Shown here: positions 23,945 to 30,963 of the stretch, piece after piece
How the letters are laid out: each line of letters starts with the position of its first letter
How positions within the stretch are numbered: position 1 is the first letter of the stretch
DNA from: JAFGRR01 sp964499235
GTDB lineage: Bacteria; Planctomycetota; Phycisphaerae; UBA1845; Fen-1342
Assembly (NCBI GenBank): GCA_964499235.1
Contig: CAZCKC010000005.1
Location: 1 to 64,000 of the forward strand
Length of the DNA: 64,000 nt
Direction of reading: 5' to 3'
Position numbers and translations under genes: made by a program
The notes under the pieces: generated by a model
The model's input: the letters and a program-made list of their open reading frames with translations, nothing else
Told to the model about the DNA's origin: nothing
Databases searched by the model: none

Positions 23945-24826
23945 ATGAGCGACTATGCGCACCCCGACGTGTTGGTCTCGACCGAATGGGTCGAGGAGAA
24001 TCGGCACAAGACGGACGAGATCCGGATCGTGGAATCGGACGAGGATGTCCTGCTGTACCAGACCGGCCACATTCCCGAGGCCGTGCGAATCGACTGGCAC
24101 AACGACCTCCAGCACCCGGTGCAGCGGGAATACATCGGCCCGGAGGCGTTCGCGGACCTGTGTCGGCGGATGGGCATCAGCCGGGACACGACGGTGGTGT
24201 TCTACGGTGACAAGAGCAACTGGTGGGCGGCGTACGCGTTCTGGGCGTTCAAGATGTTCGGGCACGCGCAGTGCCGGCTGATGGATGGGGGGCGGCAGAA
24301 ATGGGTGGCCGAGAACCGGCCGCTGACCACCGAGACGCCGACCTACACGCCGGCGGACTATCCGACGCCGACGCTGGACTTGAGCCAGCGGGCGTTTCGG
24401 CCGGACACGCTGGAGCACAGCCACGCCGGTAAGCCGCTGGTGGACGTGCGGTCGCCGGGCGAGTACTCGGGACAGCTGACGCACATGCCGGAGTACCCGC
24501 AGGAGGGCGTGCTCCGCGGCGGGCACATTCCGGGCGCGCAGAGCTGCCCGTGGTCGCGGGCGGCCAACGAGGACGGCACGTTCAAGGCGCGCGAGGAGCT
24601 CGAGGCGATCTATCGCGGTGAGCTCGGGCTGTCGCCAGATGACGACGTCGTGGTGTATTGCCGGATCGGCGAGCGTTCGGCGCACACGTGGTTTGTGCTG
24701 AAGTACCTGCTCGGCTTTTCGCAGGTGCGGAACTACGACGGCTCGTGGACCGAGTGGGGCAACACGGTCGGCGTGCCGATCGAGCAGGAGAGCAGCCCGC
24801 AGCCGGTCACTTCCGGGGCATCGTAA
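23945..24826 (+). CDS. Thiosulfate sulfurtransferase (tandem rhodanese, CysA/SseA type)
   Basis: A 293-residue protein with two rhodanese domains. The N-terminal one is inactive in type. The C-terminal one has the active-site loop YCRIGERSAHTWF with catalytic C239. The CRIGERS loop matches mycobacterial CysA2/SseA-type thiosulfate sulfurtransferases. It transfers sulfane sulfur through a Cys persulfide. The location between sufD and sufE, with a 1-nt overlap with sufE (TAATG), implies that it feeds sulfur to SufE. This is notable because no cysteine desulfurase gene is in the operon. AGGAA precedes the start. Confidence 0.92.
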   Translation: MSDYAHPDVLVSTEWVEENRHKTDEIRIVESDEDVLLYQTGHIPEAVRIDWHNDLQHPVQREYIGPEAFADLCRRMGISRDTTVVFYGDKSNWWAAYAFWAFKMFGHAQCRLMDGGRQKWVAENRPLTTETPTYTPADYPTPTLDLSQRAFRPDTLEHSHAGKPLVDVRSPGEYSGQLTHMPEYPQEGVLRGGHIPGAQSCPWSRAANEDGTFKAREELEAIYRGELGLSPDDDVVVYCRIGERSAHTWFVLKYLLGFSQVRNYDGSWTEWGNTVGVPIEQESSPQPVTSGAS

Positions 24827-25257
24827 TGGCGGCGATCGATGACATCATCGCGACGTTCCAGTCGGTGGAGGCGCCGTTGCGGCTGGAATTGCTGCTGGAC
24901 TATGCCCGGCGGCTCCCGGCGCTGCCGCCGGCACTCGAGGCCGAAGCGGACCTGGACGAGCGGCGCGTGCCGGAGTGCATGACGCCGGTGTGGCTGTGGG
25001 TTCGCGAGGAGGACGGGCGCGTCCAGATCCACGCCAAGGTGGCGGAGGAGGCGCCGACGGTTCAAGGCTTCTTGTCGATCCTGATCCACGGTTACACGGA
25101 TGCGACGCCGGGCGCGCTGGCGGCGTTGCCGCCGGACCTGCCCAACCGACTGGGCATTGCCAACGTGATCCGGATGAATCGGGCGGTGGGCTTGAGCGCG
25201 ATCGTCCGGCGGGTCGCGCGGGAGGGCGAGCGGCTCGCCCAGCAGCACGTCTCCTGA
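24826..25257 (+). CDS. sufE: Sulfur acceptor protein SufE
   Basis: A 143-residue SufE-family protein. The sulfur-accepting cysteine is C51 in RRVPECMTPVWLWV, the same position as in E. coli SufE. SufE takes persulfide sulfur from a donor enzyme and passes it to SufB. The start ATG overlaps the rhodanese stop by one base, which supports a rhodanese-SufE partnership; a similar pairing is known from mycobacteria (sseA next to a sufE-like gene). Confidence 0.93.
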   Translation: MAAIDDIIATFQSVEAPLRLELLLDYARRLPALPPALEAEADLDERRVPECMTPVWLWVREEDGRVQIHAKVAEEAPTVQGFLSILIHGYTDATPGALAALPPDLPNRLGIANVIRMNRAVGLSAIVRRVAREGERLAQQHVS

Positions 25258-25277
25258 TGGACGCGGAAAGGATGGCG

Positions 25278-25706
25278 ATGAGCGACAACGGTGGGAGCGG
25301 CCTGTCGGACCAGGTGGTCGCGGCGCTGCGGCGGGTCCACGACCCGGAGATCCCGGTCAACATCTATGACCTGGGGTTGATCTACGAGCTGGACGTCAGC
25401 GACGCCGGGGCGGTGCGCGTCGCCATGACGCTGACGGCGCCGAACTGCCCGGTCGCGGACCAGATCGTGGCCGACGTGCAGGCGGCGGTGCGCGGCGTCG
25501 ACGGCGTGCAGGCGGCGGACGTGAAACTGGTCTGGCAACCGGCCTGGTCGCCGGAGCGGATGAGCGCGATCGCGCGGCTCGAATTGGCGGCCATGGGGAT
25601 CGATCCGGATCGGGCGAAAGGGAAGTCCGGGCCGTTGCCCAGTCAGCTCACCGTGGGGGGACGGTCGCGCGCCAGGGGCGGGGGTCAGCGTGACCCGGTG
25701 CGTTGA
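25278..25706 (+). CDS. sufT: SufT/MIP18-family protein (DUF59)
   Basis: A 142-residue protein with the DUF59 core VHDPEIPVNIYDLGLIYELD and the conserved cysteine in LTAPNCPVADQI. SufT-like proteins help in maturation or transfer of Fe-S clusters and usually end suf operons, as here. The ATG at 25278 is chosen because GGAAAGGA lies upstream; ATGs at 25272 and 25257 are alternatives, the latter overlapping the sufE stop. The C-terminal 30 residues are basic and probably disordered. Confidence 0.9.
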   Translation: MSDNGGSGLSDQVVAALRRVHDPEIPVNIYDLGLIYELDVSDAGAVRVAMTLTAPNCPVADQIVADVQAAVRGVDGVQAADVKLVWQPAWSPERMSAIARLELAAMGIDPDRAKGKSGPLPSQLTVGGRSRARGGGQRDPVR

Positions 25707-25979
25707 GGGTTCCGACGCCGGGCGGCTGCGCGGTCGGGATCTGGGCGGGTCACGGCGGCCGAGACGACCGACTCACCCTGCGATTTCGGGCTACACGACC
25801 GCCCCACCCTGATGGGTGACCTGCCCCGATGGTTGAAATTCTGCCGCCACCCGCCTTCTGCCCTTTGCTCCCTGCCCAAGCGTAAGGGCCGCACTCTGCG
25901 GGGGCTGCTGTTCTGGTGGCGCTCCTGCTGACTGATGCCTGATCGTCGATGTTTGCTGAGAGCTCGGCCGGGATGGGCC
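25707..25979. other. Intergenic stretch without a supported gene
   Basis: No terminator, RNA or domain-bearing frame was recognised between sufT and the dockerin-like remnant. The minus-strand open frames here have no family features. Confidence 0.5.
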
Positions 25980-26093
25980 ATGCCAATTAGCTCCACACCT
26001 TGCTGCAACCGCGACCGGCTCGATTGCAATGGTGACGGCGTCGTGGATTTCTATGACGTGGACCCGTTCGTGGGGCTGCTGGTGGGCGCGTAG
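25980..26093 (+). pseudogene. Orphan dockerin-like C-terminus, remnant of a secreted-protein gene
   Basis: A 37-codon frame contains DCNGDGVVDFYDVDPFVGLL followed by a stop. This is the same EF-hand tail as that of the big secreted proteins at 30.9 and 43.0 kb, but no protein body precedes it. It is most simply the surviving 3' end of a deleted gene. An ATG is present at 25980 without a clear ribosome binding site. Confidence 0.6.
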
Positions 26094-26251
26094 TTTCCGC
26101 GGCTCTCATGGCCAAGGCCGGCATGCGGCGGGATCGGCGCCCGAGGTCCGGTCGGCGGCCGCCCGCGCCGCTACCTGCCGCAGATGCGCGCGCGTGACGA
26201 TGTTTTGTCGCCCGAAGCGCACTGGATCTCGATTAGCGCTAAACCGGCGCG

Positions 26252-28324
26252 CTAAGCGCCGGCAGCCGGCGCGATCGTGCCGTTCATCCCGTCCTCGGCG
26301 ATCGGCGCAATCGCGGCGTCGCCGACGACGATCGGGTGGTCCGCGTCGGGCGCGGTGTCGAACACCCAGGGGCCGATGGCGGCGTCCATCTGGAGCAGGC
26401 TGATGGTGTCGGCGTCGGCGGTCAGGCGGCGAGCGGGGGAGAAGCTATCGCCCTGATAGCGGGCGGTTTTCGAGAGGCGGACCTCGTCGATCCAGCCGGT
26501 GAAGAAGGACGTCGGGTTGCCGTTGCTGCGGACATCGGCACCGACGTAGAGCGGAAGGTTGTTGGTGCGGCGCTCGCCGGCGCCGTCCTGGCGGGCGATG
26601 AGCTGGCCGTCGACGTAGAGGCGGACCTGTTGGCCGTCGAAGACGCCGGCGATGTGGTGCCAGCGGTCGGTTTTCAGGATGGGTTCGGCGGCGCGCGCGG
26701 TGACGTACTTGTCACCGAGGAAGACGGAGAAGCCGGGCTGACCGCGGTTGACGAAGATGCCGAAGTCGGAGTTCTCGGTTTTGGTGACGAGGCCGACGCG
26801 GTTGCCGAACCGCTCGGCGTTGAACCAGCACTCGAGGGTCAGTGGGCCGTCGGGCACCGCGGCGTGGTCCGGGGTCAGCTTGACCGCGTCCCCATCGCCA
26901 TCGAGGCGGAGGGCGTGCTCGACGGAGGGGCGATCCGGCTTGGGCAGCTCGACTTTCATGGGCATGGGGTGGTGTTGGTCGGGGAGGGCGTAGCGGTGTC
27001 CGGGAGCGAGGTATTCCGTCCGCACGAGCAGGTCGAGCGGTGCGATGTGCACGTCGAGCGAGTCCGCGCTCCGCTTGATGTCGAAGACGAAATCGGCGGC
27101 CGCGCCCGGCTCGAGCACGCGGTGGTAGTGGTCGGGATAGAAGCGCCAGCGGTTGTCGGGCGAGTCGGGCATGGCCGTGATGTCGATGGGCCGCGAGGCG
27201 GTGTTGGTGAGGGAAGCGAAGACGCGCGTGGTGGTCCGGCCGGTACTGGAGAGCTCGAGCTGGCCGCTGAATTTGGGGGCCTGGCGGACGAGCGCGACGC
27301 ACTCGGCCTGCATGTCGCCGGTGATCTCGCGGACGTCCATGACCTCACCGACCGGGACGGCGGCGATGGCGAGCTGGTCGCGGCGGACGGTGACGATGTG
27401 GAACTGGTGGAGGTAGCCGGCCTCGGGGACAAGCTGGGATTGGCCGCCGCCGACGGTGGCGAGGGTAACGTAGTCGATGCCGTCCTTGGGGTCGTAGCGC
27501 ATGCGGTGGATGTGCCCGGCGAAGACCGCGCTGACGTTGCCGGCCTCGACGAGGGCCTGGTGGACGCGCTCCCAGTCGTCGCCGTAGCCGCCGCCGAGCC
27601 AGCGCGGGTGGTGCAGGAAGAGGAAGACGTGGTCGGCGTCGCGGGCCTTGGCGAGGACGGACTTGAGCCAGTCGTACTGCGCGGGACTCATGCGTTGTGA
27701 CTCGGGCTTGCGAAAGTTCTTCTCACCGGTTTCGGGGTTGCCCTCGTCGCTGTAGAGCGCGATGAACCAGCAGTTCTTGTGTTCGAAGGCGTACCAGAGC
27801 GGGCCGAAGTGCATCTCGTAGTTGCTGTCGTGCTCACCCGCGGGGCGCTGGCCGGAGGGGCCGCGCCAATAGGTGTCGTGGTTGCCGGCGACGGGGAACC
27901 ACGGGCAGAGGAGCTTGTCCATGATGGCCTTGAACTCGCGGGCCTGCTCGAGCCACTGGGACTTCTGGTTGTAGCCGTTGATCAGGTCACCAACCGTCAT
28001 GACCAGGTCGGGCTCGAGAAGGTTGGTATCGCGGACGGCGTCGGCGAGAACGGAGACGCCGGTGGCAGGTCCGCCGGTGCGGTCGCCGAAGACGACGAAG
28101 AAGAAGGCGTCCTCTTCGGTGGGCAGGTCGAGCGGCTTGCCGGAGCGGCTGGTGGTGAAGCGGGTCGGGTCGGCGACGCGGGGGTGGGGCGCGTTGTAGC
28201 GGTGATGGTGGCGCGTGTGGCCAATGTTGTCGTCGGGCGCGTCGGTGTTCTGGGCGCGGCTTGGTGCGGGTGCGAGCAGCAGCGCGGCGAAGGTGGCGGC
28301 GAGCAGCGAGCGAATGGTGATCAT
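26252..28324 (-). CDS. Secreted calcineurin-like phosphoesterase with C-terminal LamG-like lectin domain
   Basis: A 690-residue exported protein. A signal peptide (to about PAPSRAQ) is followed by a metallophosphoesterase domain with motifs FGDRTGG, VGDLINGY, VAGNHDTY, LHHPRW and FAGHIHRMR, so the bimetal ligands are complete. A linker leads to a concanavalin A/LamG-like fold (about residues 465-655) with LTLECWFNAERFG, WHHIAGVFDGQQVRLYVDGQ and GWIDEVRLS. It may act on phosphoesters of surface or environmental polymers while the lectin part binds glycans; the substrate is unknown. GGAGAC precedes the ATG. It is the first of several secreted phosphoesterases in this part of the window. Confidence 0.87.
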   Translation of the reverse strand: MITIRSLLAATFAALLLAPAPSRAQNTDAPDDNIGHTRHHHRYNAPHPRVADPTRFTTSRSGKPLDLPTEEDAFFFVVFGDRTGGPATGVSVLADAVRDTNLLEPDLVMTVGDLINGYNQKSQWLEQAREFKAIMDKLLCPWFPVAGNHDTYWRGPSGQRPAGEHDSNYEMHFGPLWYAFEHKNCWFIALYSDEGNPETGEKNFRKPESQRMSPAQYDWLKSVLAKARDADHVFLFLHHPRWLGGGYGDDWERVHQALVEAGNVSAVFAGHIHRMRYDPKDGIDYVTLATVGGGQSQLVPEAGYLHQFHIVTVRRDQLAIAAVPVGEVMDVREITGDMQAECVALVRQAPKFSGQLELSSTGRTTTRVFASLTNTASRPIDITAMPDSPDNRWRFYPDHYHRVLEPGAAADFVFDIKRSADSLDVHIAPLDLLVRTEYLAPGHRYALPDQHHPMPMKVELPKPDRPSVEHALRLDGDGDAVKLTPDHAAVPDGPLTLECWFNAERFGNRVGLVTKTENSDFGIFVNRGQPGFSVFLGDKYVTARAAEPILKTDRWHHIAGVFDGQQVRLYVDGQLIARQDGAGERRTNNLPLYVGADVRSNGNPTSFFTGWIDEVRLSKTARYQGDSFSPARRLTADADTISLLQMDAAIGPWVFDTAPDADHPIVVGDAAIAPIAEDGMNGTIAPAAGA

Positions 28325-28475
28325 TTGGTTCGTCTCCGACCGTGGTGGGTGCAGCGCGATTCAGGGTGTGTTGGTATACCGGGACGGTCACTATAGTTCT
28401 TCAAAAGCAGATGGCCAGTTGCGGCCGGCGAAAAAGCAGCTCTTTGCAAGCAGGTTCTCGACGGGGCCGGTCGGC

Positions 28476-29032
28476 ATGTTTGGAATTGATCACCGTTTGG
28501 TTAGTGTCGCGCTTCTTTTGACAGGGTTTGGCGCCGTGGCGGCAGGGGTGGACTACCGCGTGCGGACGGCGGTGGTTTTGTTGGGTTGTGCGCGCGGGGT
28601 TTCCTGGCGTCGACGAGTCGGGAGCGGTACTTGGGCTTGCTGGATTTTGATGTGGACGGGACGAGCGGCAGCGGGGTGGTGATGTTGACGTGGAACGCGG
28701 CGCACGGGGATCAGCACGGGATGGACGGGACGCGGCCGACGAAGTTCTCAGGCGGCCCGCTGATCGAGGTGGGTACCGTGGGGCCTGGGGTAGAGGTGTG
28801 GGCGACGTTTGCGGCGGACTTGGCGCGCGAGGAGCGTGACGCGCTGCCGCTGAGGGGGACGGCCGCGGTGGTGGCGGGGGCGTTTGGTGACGGGCGGGTG
28901 GTGGCGTTCAGCCCGCATCCGGAGCGGGCGCCCGGGCCGCAGGAGGCGTTCTGGAGCGCACTCTTCTGGACCGCCGGAACAGACCGCGAGATGCAGGGCG
29001 CCGTCCCAGCGGGGGCCGGTTCGGCTGACTGA
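28476..29032 (+). pseudogene. Decayed gene for a secreted glutamine-amidotransferase-like (BPL_N-type) protein
   Basis: An ATG at 28476 opens a signal-peptide-like start (LVSVALLLTGFGAVAAG, then VDYRVRTAVVLLG). After about 37 codons the coding sense shifts frame to one that starts CARGFLASTSRERYLGLLDF and ends with AGAFGDGRVVAFSPHPERA, which resembles the nucleophile elbow and the C-terminal His-Glu part of class I amidotransferase-like domains. The middle is missing and the frames differ, so the gene is probably broken by an internal deletion. The family assignment is tentative. Confidence 0.5.
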
Positions 29033-29053
29033 GCCTGGACGGACGGTGTGACG

Positions 29054-29085
29054 AAGGGCGGGCGGTGGAATGACCGGCCGCCCTT
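29054..29085. terminator. Terminator between the decayed gene and the GDPD gene
   Basis: A 13-bp stem with one mismatch (AAGGGCGGGCGGT against ACCGGCCGCCCTT) and a 6-nt loop, followed on the plus strand by TTCGTTG. It lies between two converging genes and may serve both. Confidence 0.6.
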
Positions 29086-29099
29086 TTCGTTGCGCGGCC

Positions 29100-30854
29100 T
29101 CAAGGCAGGTGGTAGCCGGCCGCGCGGAGCGTGGCGACGGCCCGGTCGGGCCAGTCGGTCTGGAGCAGGGTGGCGCCCTGCTCGACCCAGTAGGTGTAGA
29201 CCGCGTCCGGATCGCCAGCCGCCTGGTAGTCGCCGCGGCCGGCGCTCAGGTAACCGTCGCGGAGGGTGTTGATCCAGGCGCGGACGCCGGCGTTGTGGGT
29301 TTGCTGGAGGTTGTTTTCGGTGAGGATGGGGTCGTCGGCGTTTCGCACGATGATCTCGACGGCGGGGTACCGCCCGGTCGCGATCACTTCCTGGAGTTGC
29401 GCCGCGCGGTCGGCGATCGGCATGAAGATGACGTCGGGGTGGGCGGCAAGGTAAGCGCGGTCTTCGGGCGAGAGGCGTGACCAGCTGCCCTTGAACAGGC
29501 AGTGGTCGAGTAGGTCGGCGTGGCGCGCGATCGCGGCGACGTCGGCGAGCTTACCGGTCTTGAGATCGATGTTGAGCATCACGCGGCCGGCCGCGGCGGC
29601 GAGGGCCGCTTCGAACGTCGGGACGCGCTCGGTGGTTGGGCGGAGGTCATCGCGGAGGTGGAGCTGCTGGACCTCGGCGCGGGTGAGGTCGGCGATCTTC
29701 CCGCGGCCGGTGGTGGTGCGGTCGACGGTAGTGTCGTGCATCAGGACGTAGTGGCCGTCGCTGGTGAGGCGGAGGTCGATCTCGGCGAGGTGGGCGCCGA
29801 TGGCGGCGGTGGCGGTGATGGCAGCGAGGGAGTTCTCGGGGGCAACGCCGTGGTGGCCGCGGTGGGCAACGATCAGGACGCCGGGCTGGGCGGGGGTGAG
29901 GAGGGTATGGCGGATGGCGTCGATGCGGTCGGTGGCGGCGGACTGGGGCGTGTCTTCCCGGACGGCGCGGGCGATGTCGGGGTAGTCCGTAAACAGGCCG
30001 TCAACCTGGTAGGTGTCGAGGAAGCGGCGGAGCTCGGCCCGATCGGCGCCGAAGGTCCAGGGGTAGACGGCGAGGTCGCGAGCGCGGGCCTGGCGGATGA
30101 GGGCGCCGTGGTCGGCGTCGGCGAGCTTCTTGTTGGGGCCGAGGCCGTCGGCGAACGCGGCGATGGCGGTGAGGCCGCCGGCGTTTTGAATGGCGTCGGC
30201 ATTGCCGGCGAGGAAGACGAGGGGGAGACTCGAGTTCAGGTCCTCGCGGATTGTCACCAGGGCGTCTTTTTCGAAGGACTGGATAATGCAGCGGTCGGCA
30301 GGCTGGGCGTAGCCGAACTCGGCGAGGAGGTTGACGAGGGCAGTTTCGAGCGGCTGGCCGGCCGCGCGGTGGAAGGCGGCGTTTTTGGGTTCGGGGATGA
30401 TGCCGACGGCGCGGCCCGTGAGCTGGTTGAGGGTCGTGACGAGCTGAAGCATCTCGCGGAGGGTGGCGATGCGGAGCGGGGGCGGGTTGACGAGGCGGGC
30501 GTGCTCGCGGGCGTGGCGGGGCTGGACGTCGACGGTGAGCTGCTTGATCTCGGCGTGCGTGAAGTCGATCGCGTACCACTTGCCGTCATCACGGTGGCGG
30601 TCGGGGAAGACGCTTTCAACGTTGGTCTTACGCTCGAGCGTCAGATCGTGGTTACAGATCAGGACGCCGTCGCGGGTCAGGACGACGTCGGGCTCGAGAT
30701 AATCAGCGCCCTGGCCGTAGGCAAGCGCGTAGGCCGGCAGGGTGTGCTCGGCCAGGTAGGCGCTGGCGCCGCGGTGGGCGATCACGAGCGGTTGGGCGGC
30801 GGCGGCGAGTGCGAGGACGAACGCGAGCGGGGCGCCGGTGGTTATGCGGGGCAT
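29100..30854 (-). CDS. Secreted glycerophosphodiester phosphodiesterase with two GDPD domains
   Basis: A 584-residue protein. A signal peptide (to about AAAAQPL) is followed by two GDPD barrels in tandem. Domain 1 begins VIAHRGASAYLAEHTLPAY with EPDVVLTRDG and NHDLTLERKT. Domain 2 (about residue 320 on) begins IVAHRGHHGVAPENSLAAI with EIDLRLTSDG and MHDTTVDRTT. Both keep the catalytic HR, E-D and HD residues, although domain 1 has HTL where PEN is usual. GDPDs release sn-glycerol 3-phosphate and an alcohol from glycerophosphodiesters, or cleave teichoic-acid-like polymers. The ATG at 30854 has AGGAAG upstream. It fits the phosphoesterase theme of this region. Confidence 0.88.
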   Translation of the reverse strand: MPRITTGAPLAFVLALAAAAQPLVIAHRGASAYLAEHTLPAYALAYGQGADYLEPDVVLTRDGVLICNHDLTLERKTNVESVFPDRHRDDGKWYAIDFTHAEIKQLTVDVQPRHAREHARLVNPPPLRIATLREMLQLVTTLNQLTGRAVGIIPEPKNAAFHRAAGQPLETALVNLLAEFGYAQPADRCIIQSFEKDALVTIREDLNSSLPLVFLAGNADAIQNAGGLTAIAAFADGLGPNKKLADADHGALIRQARARDLAVYPWTFGADRAELRRFLDTYQVDGLFTDYPDIARAVREDTPQSAATDRIDAIRHTLLTPAQPGVLIVAHRGHHGVAPENSLAAITATAAIGAHLAEIDLRLTSDGHYVLMHDTTVDRTTTGRGKIADLTRAEVQQLHLRDDLRPTTERVPTFEAALAAAAGRVMLNIDLKTGKLADVAAIARHADLLDHCLFKGSWSRLSPEDRAYLAAHPDVIFMPIADRAAQLQEVIATGRYPAVEIIVRNADDPILTENNLQQTHNAGVRAWINTLRDGYLSAGRGDYQAAGDPDAVYTYWVEQGATLLQTDWPDRAVATLRAAGYHLP

Positions 30855-30896
30855 GGATGAGCTTCCTGAGATTGAGGGCGCGCGGGGGTCAAAAGG

Positions 30897-30930
30897 AACG
30901 GGTCCGCCGGCGATGGCCGACGGACCCGTT
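30897..30930 (-). terminator. Terminator of the 779-residue secreted protein gene
   Basis: A 15-bp stem (AACGGGTCCGCCGGC against GCCGACGGACCCGTT, one G-T pair) with a 4-nt loop. On the minus strand it is followed by CCTTTTGA, directly past the stop of the secreted protein. Confidence 0.7.
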
Positions 30931-30963
30931 TGACTGCCGGTGGTGTTCAACTGGCCGCGGGGG

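Noticed and set aside
26233..26242. Perfect palindrome TTAGCGCTAA, similar to TTAGCGCTTG near 49710
   Set aside because: It looks like a LacI-type half-site, but the first lies just past the 3' end of a gene and only two loosely matching sites exist. Too weak to call a regulon.
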